Of a stretch of DNA of 39,698 bases, positions 23,039 through 30,347 are shown one piece after another. The position numbers were made by a program, and so were the translations under genes. The DNA is from RGIG7213 sp045124505. Its GTDB lineage: Bacteria > Bacillota > Clostridia > Oscillospirales > CAG-272. Position 1 is the first letter of the stretch. Every line of letters starts with the position of its first letter. The stretch lies in the NCBI GenBank assembly GCA_045124505.1, contig JBGVLZ010000023.1, forward strand, positions 1 through 39,698, written 5' to 3'. The notes beneath the pieces were generated by a model, which worked only from the letters and a program-made list of their open reading frames with translations, had not been told where the DNA came from and made no database searches.

Positions 23039-23698
23039 CTAAAATAACTTTTTAGTTATGTTTTTCATTTTAAACACCTCGCCGCAAGAAGGCGGTACGT
23101 CGCCCATATAAGAGGTGAATTTTATATTCAGTCCGGAAAGGGAAGAAAACTTTTCCGCATATGCGAAAGAATCCTCAATATCCTCTTTCCGAGTGAATGT
23201 TCCGAGATTTGAATTGTTGACAAAGCAGGTGCATTTAAGTCTGCTTTTTTGTTCTGTTTCCTGCATTATGGTATAAGCGCCTTCAGGTGTTTCCGTTATC
23301 GGACGGTACATGTTTACCACGTATATCATCTCATATCCGAAGTCGGTTATTTCCTTGTTGAAAAAGCCGAGTGCGGTAGCGCCCAAAGCATCTCCGCCGA
23401 CATCAAAAATACACGTTTCTCCGTGCTTTACCTTTTCAAAAACAGCGTATGCTTCTGCAGGGATAGAGGGAATGTCAACATTTGAATTTGCAAATTCCGG
23501 TGCGATAACTTGCACACCGTGGCTCTCCATAAGTGCCTGCGAATCCTTTGAACGGAAATACGGATTGACTGTATCAAAGTCAACAACAGTCACCTTTTCG
23601 CCTTTTTTCGCAAGATCCAAAGCGATATTAACTGCAATATTAGTTTTTCCAGAACCAAAATGGCCCGTCACAATAAGAAGCTTTGAAGAAAAATCCAT
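23039..23698 (-). CDS. SIMIBI/MinD-like P-loop ATPase heading the oxidoreductase operon
   Basis: A 219-residue ATPase. The P-loop is GHFGSGKT (12-19), then AVNIALDLAKKGEKVTVVDFD (switch Asp40/Asp42) and CIFDVGGDALGA (Walker B region), as in MinD/ParA/NifH-type proteins. The signature lysine of the deviant Walker A (KGG) is replaced by His (GHF), so dimer-dependent activation as in ParA is doubtful. There is no membrane-targeting helix and no Cys cluster motif. It is first in the operon before ferredoxin, alpha, beta and gamma, which hints at a role in assembly or cofactor/metal loading of the oxidoreductase; this is inference. The ATG at 23698 is chosen over a GTG at 23707, as GCGGTGA is the likely ribosome site. 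Confidence 0.85.
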   Translation of the reverse strand: MDFSSKLLIVTGHFGSGKTNIAVNIALDLAKKGEKVTVVDFDTVNPYFRSKDSQALMESHGVQVIAPEFANSNVDIPSIPAEAYAVFEKVKHGETCIFDVGGDALGATALGFFNKEITDFGYEMIYVVNMYRPITETPEGAYTIMQETEQKSRLKCTCFVNNSNLGTFTRKEDIEDSFAYAEKFSSLSGLNIKFTSYMGDVPPSCGEVFKMKNITKKLF

Positions 23699-23731
23699 AA
23701 AAATCACCGCAAATCCATCAAATTAGTACAC

Positions 23732-23760
23732 ATTATACCACAATACTCATTATTTTTAAA
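23732..23760 (-). promoter_or_regulatory. Promoter of the ATPase-oxidoreductase-ispDF operon
   Basis: On the minus strand, TTTAAA (23755-23760), 17 bases, TATAAT (23732-23737), with TGG before the -10. The element TTGTGGTATAAT is identical to the one at the pgk promoter except for the base that follows. Confidence 0.75.
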
Positions 23761-23769
23761 ACAAATTAA

Positions 23770-23837
23770 AATGGTACATTTTTAATTTTTTGTAAATTTA
23801 ACCGCAGAGACGGTATTTTTTTGGGAATTGTACCATT
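23770..23837. other. Inverted repeat in the divergent gap before cdaA
   Basis: AATGGTACA (23770-23778) and TGTACCATT (23829-23837) are a perfect 9-base inverted repeat separated by 50 bases. Between them lies a short ACCG/CGGT hairpin followed by seven or more T. This could be a protein site with two half-sites, or a weak leader structure. The rest of the 314-base gap (23699-24012) is AT-rich, with the two promoters and nothing else I can identify; no c-di-AMP (ydaO-type) riboswitch is visible. Confidence 0.35.
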
Positions 23838-23980
23838 AAACTGTGCGCCTTTGTTTGCTTGTATGCCGTATATCCCGACTCGGTAAAAAATAAAGTGGAC
23901 ATAGATTGAAAATATGAATATATAGAAGTTATTAATTTATTTATCTTTTGTTAATTGAATTAATCGGTCAGCTATGTTAA

Positions 23981-23986
23981 TATAAT
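23981..23986 (+). promoter_or_regulatory. Probable -10 box of the cdaA operon
   Basis: TATAAT lies 26 bases upstream of the cdaA start. The best -35 candidate, TTGAAT (23955-23960), sits 20 bases away, longer than ideal. The region is very AT-rich, so the exact promoter is uncertain. Confidence 0.4.
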
Positions 23987-24012
23987 AATATTAATTAGTA
24001 TTGGGAGATATT

Positions 24013-24882
24013 ATGTCCGAATTTTTTAAATATATTGGAACTCTGATGTCAGGGCTTTGGCATCAGATAAAATCAATGGGGATAATTGATTACATAGACA
24101 TTATCATTGTGGCGTTTCTGCTTTATCAGCTTTATAAATTTATCAGGGACAGACGTGCAGGAAAGCTTGCGGCGGGTGTTTTATTGCTCGGCCTTGTTTT
24201 TATCATAAGTGAATTTGCACAGATGCATGCGCTCCGTTTCCTTTTGTCGAACATCTTTCAGGTAGGTATCGTTTCGATAATTGTTTTGTTCCAGCCTGAG
24301 CTTCGCTCAGCCCTTGAAAAAGTTGGCGGCGAACCGCTGAAAAGCTTGCGTAATATAGGTGAACAGAAAAGTAACGCCGAAATATCAGCCGCTATTACGG
24401 GCATATGTGATGCGGTGTGCGATATGTCAAAAACAAAGACAGGCGCACTTATCGTAATTGAAAGAACCACAAAGCTCGGTGATATTGTAAAAACAGGCAC
24501 CGTGGTAAATGCAAACATAAGCTCATTGCTTATCAAAAACATATTTTTTAAAAACTCGCCGCTTCATGACGGTGCCGCTATAATTACAGGTACAAGACTC
24601 CATGCGGCGGGCTGTTATTTGCCGCTTACGACAAGTGCGGAGGTGGATGCTTCGCTTGGTACACGGCACAGGGCGGCTATCGGTATGAGCGAAAACAGCG
24701 ATGCTGTTATAATTTCGGTAAGCGAGGAAACGGGTACGATATCTATAGCGCTTAACGGTAAACTTATGCGTAATTTTGATTACCGTTCACTTTACAACCA
24801 GCTTACATCGCTTCTTATAACGCCGAAAAAAGCTTATCAGGGTCCCAAAACGATAATGGGAATGAAAAAGAAATCTGATTGA
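24013..24882 (+). CDS. cdaA: Diadenylate cyclase CdaA (membrane-bound c-di-AMP synthase)
   Basis: A 289-residue enzyme that makes c-di-AMP from two ATP. Three membrane helices (about 24-42, 54-70 and 76-95) precede a DAC domain. The domain carries DGA (186-188) in SPLHDGAAIITG, GTRHRAA (216-222) and SEETG (237-241), all catalytic motifs intact. c-di-AMP controls potassium, osmotic and cell-wall homeostasis in Firmicutes. I chose the ATG at 24013, preceded by GGGAG; a TTG at 24001 overlaps that site. It is first in a long plus-strand operon, followed by its regulator cdaR as usual, but not by glmM, the common third gene. Confidence 0.97.
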   Translation: MSEFFKYIGTLMSGLWHQIKSMGIIDYIDIIIVAFLLYQLYKFIRDRRAGKLAAGVLLLGLVFIISEFAQMHALRFLLSNIFQVGIVSIIVLFQPELRSALEKVGGEPLKSLRNIGEQKSNAEISAAITGICDAVCDMSKTKTGALIVIERTTKLGDIVKTGTVVNANISSLLIKNIFFKNSPLHDGAAIITGTRLHAAGCYLPLTTSAEVDASLGTRHRAAIGMSENSDAVIISVSEETGTISIALNGKLMRNFDYRSLYNQLTSLLITPKKAYQGPKTIMGMKKKSD

Positions 24883-24895
24883 TATGGTGGTTTAA

Positions 24896-26191
24896 ATGAC
24901 AGAAAATGAAAACATAACAGAGGAATATACAGAAGAAGAGGCTGTGAAGCCGAGATCCTCTAAAAAAGATAAAATATTCAGCCTTGCCGCAAAGATAATG
25001 GCTGTTGTGGTCGCATTTTTTATATGGATATATGCTGTCGGCACTGACAGTACGCTCCAGGAAAAAAATGTGACGGGAAATGTAATAGATGTTGTAGGCG
25101 TTGCAAGCGGCTTTTCCGTCATTTACGGAAACGGCGAAACGGCAGACGTTACCATCAAGGGACGTTATGCCGACGTCGTAAATGTCGATACGGACGATAT
25201 AGATGTGTATGTTGATGCTGTCGGGATAACCGAGGCTGGAATGTATACTCTTCCCGTGGTTGCAAAGATCGACAACGGTCTTACACTTATGAACGTGTAT
25301 CCTGAACAGATAACGGTATACATTTCGGTAAATCAGAAAAAGCAGATACCTGTGAAGGTTAAGGCAACGGACTATCAGATACCGTCAGGATGTACGCTTC
25401 ATTCGGAAGTGTCGGGATCGGGGTATATAACGGTGGAAGGACCTGTTGATGTTCTTGAAAAAATATCGTATGCGCAGGCAACAGTGTCGCCGGGTGTTAT
25501 TCAAAGCTCAGTGACGATAGTATCTCCCGTGCATTTCTACACATCCGATGATCAGGAATATACAAGCCCGTACGTCAAATCTTCTGTGAGCGAGGTTACC
25601 GTAAAGGTTACAGTGCTCAAAGAAAAGGAAATTCCCCTTACAGTTTCGACAAAATACGGATATTACAACGATAAAAATACAAAGATAACACTTACACCGT
25701 CAAGCATCGTTATAAGAGGCGAAGCGGATCTTATCGACAGTATAGATAAGATCACCGTGCTTACGGTTGACGAAACAGCCATTTCCGATGATACCGTGAT
25801 AAAAGCAAATGTTACATTGCCGACGGGAGTTGAAGATGTAAGCGGAGTTGAAGCTGTTGACGTTCAGATAAAGCATACAGGCTCCACCGTGAAAACTTTT
25901 GTAATACCGAAGGAAAGTGTTATATTTGCAAATTTGCCCGATAATATCGAATGTAATGTAGTTGCCGCAACACTTAAAGTCTATATAAGAATGGAAAGTG
26001 ACAGTGCGTACATAAATACCGTAACAGCTGATAATATTTCAGTTTCGCTCGATCTTTCCGATATAACCGAGTTTGACGGAAGATATAATGTCGAGGCGAA
26101 TGTCAGACTGAATATACCTACTTCAAGCGGTGCTTACCTTTTGGGAGATTATTATTTACCTGTGAGTTTCAATGAAAAAACTGTTGATTAA
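24896..26191 (+). CDS. cdaR: CdaA regulatory protein CdaR (YbbR-domain)
   Basis: A 431-residue protein with an acidic and basic cytoplasmic N-terminus, one membrane helix (about 33-52, IMAVVVAFFIWIYAVGT) and about four tandem YbbR repeats outside the membrane. Repeats are recognisable by segments such as YPEQITVYI, GYITVEGPVDVLEKI, PSSIVIRGEADLIDSI and NVVAATLKVYI. CdaR binds CdaA in the membrane and tunes its activity. The ribosome site is GGTGG and the gap to cdaA is 13 bases. Its 3' end overlaps the next gene by 20 bases. Confidence 0.95.
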   Translation: MTENENITEEYTEEEAVKPRSSKKDKIFSLAAKIMAVVVAFFIWIYAVGTDSTLQEKNVTGNVIDVVGVASGFSVIYGNGETADVTIKGRYADVVNVDTDDIDVYVDAVGITEAGMYTLPVVAKIDNGLTLMNVYPEQITVYISVNQKKQIPVKVKATDYQIPSGCTLHSEVSGSGYITVEGPVDVLEKISYAQATVSPGVIQSSVTIVSPVHFYTSDDQEYTSPYVKSSVSEVTVKVTVLKEKEIPLTVSTKYGYYNDKNTKITLTPSSIVIRGEADLIDSIDKITVLTVDETAISDDTVIKANVTLPTGVEDVSGVEAVDVQIKHTGSTVKTFVIPKESVIFANLPDNIECNVVAATLKVYIRMESDSAYINTVTADNISVSLDLSDITEFDGRYNVEANVRLNIPTSSGAYLLGDYYLPVSFNEKTVD

Positions 26192-27731
26192 AGATATAAA
26201 ACTTCCGATCACGTCATCGGAAGACGATGTTTTCGCAAGTGTCGGAAAACGTATAGGAAAAACGGGCGGATATAAACTGTCGGTTTACAAAAAATCGCTT
26301 GATATGCGAAGACGTGACAATCCCATGTACGTTTATTCTGTGCTTGCGGAATTTGAAAACGGAAAACTTCCGAAAATAAACGGCGCTGATGTTTATGAGG
26401 AATCGTCGTTTGATGTGTCACCGAAGAATAAAAAGCGTGTATGCGTTGTCGGTTTCGGTCCTGCGGGAATGTTTGCATCCTTGCTTTTGTCCGAGTACGG
26501 CTTTGCGCCTGTTGTATATGAAAGGGGCGCAGATGTCGAAAAACGCACGCTTGACGTTGAAAGATTCATGTCGGGCGGATCACTTGATACAGAATCAAAT
26601 GTTCAGTTCGGTGCAGGCGGTGCAGGCACATTTTCCGATGGAAAGCTGTATACACGGATAAATGATCCTGCGTGTGAGTATGTTTTGAAAACGCTTGTCC
26701 GTTTCGGTGCTCCGAAATCTGTTTTAACGAGTGCCAAACCGCATGTAGGAACGGACATACTGCGTAATGTTGTAAAAGGTATTTCCGATGAAGTTGTTAA
26801 AAACGGCGGTACGGTATCGTATAACACGAGGGTTACTGAAATAACGAATGAAAAAGACAGTGTACGTATAAAGACATCAGACGGCAGGGAAGAAATTTTC
26901 GATGCCGTCATACTTGCTATAGGACACAGCGCAAGAGATACATACAGTATGCTTATGAAAAACGGTGTCATGATCACACCGAAGGCATATTCTGTCGGTG
27001 TCAGAATTGAGCATTTGCAAACTGATATAAACAAAGGACTTTACGGAGATCTTTGTGAAAAATACGGAAATATACTGCCGCAGGGCGAATATGCATTATC
27101 TGACCGAAATGCGGGAAAAAGGGGAGTATATACATTTTGTATGTGCCCCGGAGGTATCGTCGTCCCCTCATCGTCGGACGGCTTTGAAATATGCACAAAC
27201 GGAATGAGCTACAGCAGCCGAAGCGGTCCTTATGCAAACTCTGCTGTATGTGTTTCGGTGCTTCCCGACGATTACGGAAACACCCCTGAAGGAGCAATTG
27301 AATTTCAGAAAAATATAGAGAAGACAGCATTTGTAAAGGCGGGGAGTGACTATTCGGCACCCGTTATGACCGTTGGCGATCTGCTTTCTGACAAAAGAGG
27401 AAGTGAGCCTGCGTATACACCGTCATACATGAACGGTAAATATACACTTTGTGATTTCAACGATATTTTTCCGTCATTCGTTACGCAAACCCTGAAAGAA
27501 GGACTTTTGTCATTTGACAGAAAAATACACGGCTTTGCAAAGTCGTCCACGCCTCTTACATCACCTGAAACGAGGACATCGTCGCCTGTGCGCATAACAC
27601 GTGATGAAAGCATGCAGACACCGTCAATGAAGGGTGTCTATCCATGCGGAGAAGGCGCAGGATATGCAGGCGGAATAACAAGCGCCGCAATTGACGGAAT
27701 GAGGGCGGCACGTGCCGTTATGGAAAACTGA
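26172..27731 (+). CDS. FAD-dependent oxidoreductase (COG2509 family)
   Basis: A 519-residue flavoprotein. A short N-terminal domain (about 1-85, KLLIKDIKLPI...) precedes the dinucleotide-binding motif VVGFGPAGMFASLLLSEYG (about 93-111). SNVQFGAGGAGTFSDGKLYTR follows, and the C-terminus CGEGAGYAGGITSAAIDG closes the FAD site. This is the 'NAD(FAD)-utilising dehydrogenase' family common in Clostridia; its substrate is unknown. It starts inside cdaR (20-base overlap), so it is surely cotranscribed. The same start matches the family's usual N-terminus. Nothing in the sequence decides a link to c-di-AMP. Confidence 0.93.
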   Translation: MKKLLIKDIKLPITSSEDDVFASVGKRIGKTGGYKLSVYKKSLDMRRRDNPMYVYSVLAEFENGKLPKINGADVYEESSFDVSPKNKKRVCVVGFGPAGMFASLLLSEYGFAPVVYERGADVEKRTLDVERFMSGGSLDTESNVQFGAGGAGTFSDGKLYTRINDPACEYVLKTLVRFGAPKSVLTSAKPHVGTDILRNVVKGISDEVVKNGGTVSYNTRVTEITNEKDSVRIKTSDGREEIFDAVILAIGHSARDTYSMLMKNGVMITPKAYSVGVRIEHLQTDINKGLYGDLCEKYGNILPQGEYALSDRNAGKRGVYTFCMCPGGIVVPSSSDGFEICTNGMSYSSRSGPYANSAVCVSVLPDDYGNTPEGAIEFQKNIEKTAFVKAGSDYSAPVMTVGDLLSDKRGSEPAYTPSYMNGKYTLCDFNDIFPSFVTQTLKEGLLSFDRKIHGFAKSSTPLTSPETRTSSPVRITRDESMQTPSMKGVYPCGEGAGYAGGITSAAIDGMRAARAVMEN

Positions 27732-27758
27732 TCAGAATTATTATCGGAGATTTTAACT

Positions 27759-28214
27759 ATGACTGCAAAATGTACAGTTATTGAGGTGAAAAAAGACGGC
27801 ACAGCAATCGTGTGTGCCGAAAGAAAAAGCGCATGTGCCGAGTGTCATGCCGCAGGCGGCGGGAAAACGTGCGGTGCTTGCGATATTTTTCTCGGCGATG
27901 ATAAATTCACCGCCGAAGCAGATAATTCCATAGGTGCAAAGGCGGGCGACACCGTTACGGTGGAATCTCCGTCAGGATATGTTATTGCATCTGCCGCACT
28001 TCTGTTTATTTTGCCCATAGTTATTGCGGCTTTATTTTACGGTGCAGTGTATATGGTATATCCCGAATATGCCCCTATAGGTGCTTTGTGCGGTATAATA
28101 CTATGTTATGCGGTCATATTTTTGATTGAAAAAATTACGAAGAAAAAGAAAAGCAGAATGAAAATTGTGAAGATACTTAATGAAAAATCGGGCGGTATAA
28201 ACAATGCTCACTAA
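27759..28214 (+). CDS. RseC/MucC-family membrane protein (SoxR-reducing type)
   Basis: A 151-residue protein. The N-terminal ~75 residues form a small beta domain with five cysteines (SACAECHAAGGGKTCGACDIF), as in RseC/RsxC-associated proteins. Two membrane helices follow (about 77-98 and 105-124, LCGIILCYAVIFLIE), then a basic tail. In proteobacteria RseC affects sigma-E and SoxR reduction. Clostridial members lie near redox-membrane genes and their role is uncertain. GGAGA lies 8 bases before the ATG. The gene end overlaps recJ by 11 bases. Confidence 0.85.
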   Translation: MTAKCTVIEVKKDGTAIVCAERKSACAECHAAGGGKTCGACDIFLGDDKFTAEADNSIGAKAGDTVTVESPSGYVIASAALLFILPIVIAALFYGAVYMVYPEYAPIGALCGIILCYAVIFLIEKITKKKKSRMKIVKILNEKSGGINNAH

Positions 28215-30333
28215 AAATAAATGGATACTCAAGAGCTTTGATGAGTATGCGGCAAGAGAAATATCTGAAAAAATAGGAATAAAATATCCGACGGCGGCAT
28301 TGCTTGCCGCACGTGGATACAGCGACTCTGAAAGTGCATCTCATTTTTTGAAGAAGGATTGTGCGGTGCTTTACGATCCGTATCTGCTTAAGGATATGGA
28401 CAAGGGTGTTTTGCGTATACTTTCCGCAGTTGATAACGGTGAAAAGATAACTGTTTACGGCGATTATGACGTTGACGGAATCACAAGCGTGTGCAACCTT
28501 TATAAGTATATCAGATCGATAGGCGGAGATGTAGACTACTATATTCCCAACAGAGGAAGCGAGGGCTACGGACTTAATACAGATGCCGTAATGAGGCTTA
28601 TTGAAAACGGTACAAAGCTCATTATAACGGTCGATACAGGCATTACCGCTGTTGATGAAGTAAATTTTGCATCTCAATACGGTGTTGATACAGTTGTTAC
28701 CGACCACCATGAATGTGCAGATGTGCTTCCGTCCGCTGTAGCTGTGATAGATCCCAAACGGCGTGATTCGGAATATCCGACAAAGGAGCTTGCAGGTGTC
28801 GGCGTTGTATTCAAAATAATATGCGCCTGCGAACAGTACCTGACAACGGGAAAAACATATACCGATCCTGAGGATCAGGAGCTGAATATTTCAGCAATAA
28901 TAGATGTTTGCAAAAATTACGCTGATCTTACAGCCATTGGTACGATTGCCGATGTCATGCCGCTTTGTGATGAAAACAGGCTTATTGTAAGCTACGGACT
29001 TGACAGACTTTCATGTGCAAAAAATATAGGTCTTAATGCTTTAATGAAGGCAAGCGGTACGGAATCGGGAATGAAGAATATTTCCTCGTCTGTTGTCAGC
29101 TTTACAATTGCTCCGAGGATAAATGCCGCAGGCAGAATGGGCACGGCTGATATTGCTGTAAAGCTTTTGCTGACCGAGGATAAAGACGAAGCCGAAGAAA
29201 TTGCAGGTCTTCTTTGCGACTCTAACGTACAAAGACAAAATGAAGAGCTTCACATAATGCAGGAAGCTGAGCAGATAATAAGAACAGAAGAGCTTGATAA
29301 GACCGAAAAGATACTTATCCTTCATCATGAAGCGTGGCACCATGGCGTTATCGGAATAGTGGCATCAAAGCTTACCGAAAAATATAATCTGCCGTGTATA
29401 CTCATATCGTTTGAGGACGGTGCATCAGGCATAGGAAAGGGATCGGGAAGAAGTATAGAGGGATTTAACCTGCATACAGCACTTTCCGAATGCTCTGACT
29501 GTCTTGAAAAGTTCGGAGGCCACGCACTTGCCGCAGGGCTTTCCTGTTCGAAAGAAAAGCTTCCCGATTTTAAACGTAAGCTTGAAGAATATGCAAGGTT
29601 ACATATAACTGACGAAGATGCGGTCAAAAAAATAGATATAGATTTTGAGTTTACAGACGATGATGCTACCCTTGAACTTGCAGAGGAGCTTTCGTGTCTT
29701 GAGCCTTACGGTGCCGCCAACCCTTCACCGCTTTTTATGATGCGTGACTGTACGGTTACAGGTGTGCACTCTACGGCGACAAACAAACATTCAAGGATAG
29801 TTTTGGAAAGATACGGTGAGCAGTACAGATGTGTTTTCTTCGGAAAAGCACCGGAGGAGCTTGGCTTTTCCGCAGGTGACAGCATAGATATAGTTTTCAA
29901 TCTCGGTGTGAATGAATTCAAGAATACGAGAAGCAGACAGATGATAATAAGGGACGTTGACTTTTCAAGGTCTATGTGTGAGGATATTACCTCGCAGTTT
30001 ATGCTTGCTGACGATATTGCAAACCGCAGAATATTCCCCGAAAACAGATATATACCGAATAAAGCTGACTGTACGGCTGTATTCAGATATCTTAAGGATC
30101 AGTCAAATATCTGCAGCCGTGTTTTCATAAATTCCGTGACAGGCAAGCTTGGTATGGAGTATGTCAAGTTTTTGCTTATCATCAGAATATTTTCCGATAT
30201 GGGATTTATAAATTCCGCTTACAGAAGCGCTGTTGAGCTTGAATTTGAAATTATTCCAAGACAGCAAAAGACGCCTCTTGAAAGTAATGAGCTTTTTAAG
30301 TGGCTTTGCGAAATGTATACATATTCAGTGTAA
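28204..30333 (+). CDS. recJ: Single-stranded-DNA exonuclease RecJ
   Basis: A 709-residue 5'-3' exonuclease of recombination and repair. The DHH phosphoesterase motifs are VYGDYDVDGITSVC, TVDTGI, VVTDHHE, AVIDPKR, GTIADVMPL and PRINAAGRMGTAD, followed by the DHHA1 motif WHHGVIGIVASKLTEKY and GKGSGRSIEGFNLHTAL...FGGHALAAGLS. An OB-fold and an extra C-terminal domain of about 130 residues follow, a length close to Bacillus RecJ rather than to the shorter E. coli enzyme. It overlaps the upstream gene by 11 bases. The adjacent order recJ-relA-dtd is, from memory, common in Clostridia. Confidence 0.96.
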   Translation: MLTKNKWILKSFDEYAAREISEKIGIKYPTAALLAARGYSDSESASHFLKKDCAVLYDPYLLKDMDKGVLRILSAVDNGEKITVYGDYDVDGITSVCNLYKYIRSIGGDVDYYIPNRGSEGYGLNTDAVMRLIENGTKLIITVDTGITAVDEVNFASQYGVDTVVTDHHECADVLPSAVAVIDPKRRDSEYPTKELAGVGVVFKIICACEQYLTTGKTYTDPEDQELNISAIIDVCKNYADLTAIGTIADVMPLCDENRLIVSYGLDRLSCAKNIGLNALMKASGTESGMKNISSSVVSFTIAPRINAAGRMGTADIAVKLLLTEDKDEAEEIAGLLCDSNVQRQNEELHIMQEAEQIIRTEELDKTEKILILHHEAWHHGVIGIVASKLTEKYNLPCILISFEDGASGIGKGSGRSIEGFNLHTALSECSDCLEKFGGHALAAGLSCSKEKLPDFKRKLEEYARLHITDEDAVKKIDIDFEFTDDDATLELAEELSCLEPYGAANPSPLFMMRDCTVTGVHSTATNKHSRIVLERYGEQYRCVFFGKAPEELGFSAGDSIDIVFNLGVNEFKNTRSRQMIIRDVDFSRSMCEDITSQFMLADDIANRRIFPENRYIPNKADCTAVFRYLKDQSNICSRVFINSVTGKLGMEYVKFLLIIRIFSDMGFINSAYRSAVELEFEIIPRQQKTPLESNELFKWLCEMYTYSV

Positions 30334-30347
30334 AAGAGTGTGATTTT

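Noticed and set aside
23801..23822. ACCG/CGGT hairpin followed by T-run, as a possible terminator.
   Set aside because: The stem is only 4 base pairs and no gene reads toward it; too weak to call.
23699..24012. Possible c-di-AMP riboswitch in the cdaA leader.
   Set aside because: None of the conserved ydaO-type core sequence is visible, and the leader after the likely -10 is too short.
28177..28710. A 177-codon open frame antisense to recJ.
   Set aside because: It lies fully inside and opposite a well-supported gene, with no promoter or ribosome site of its own.
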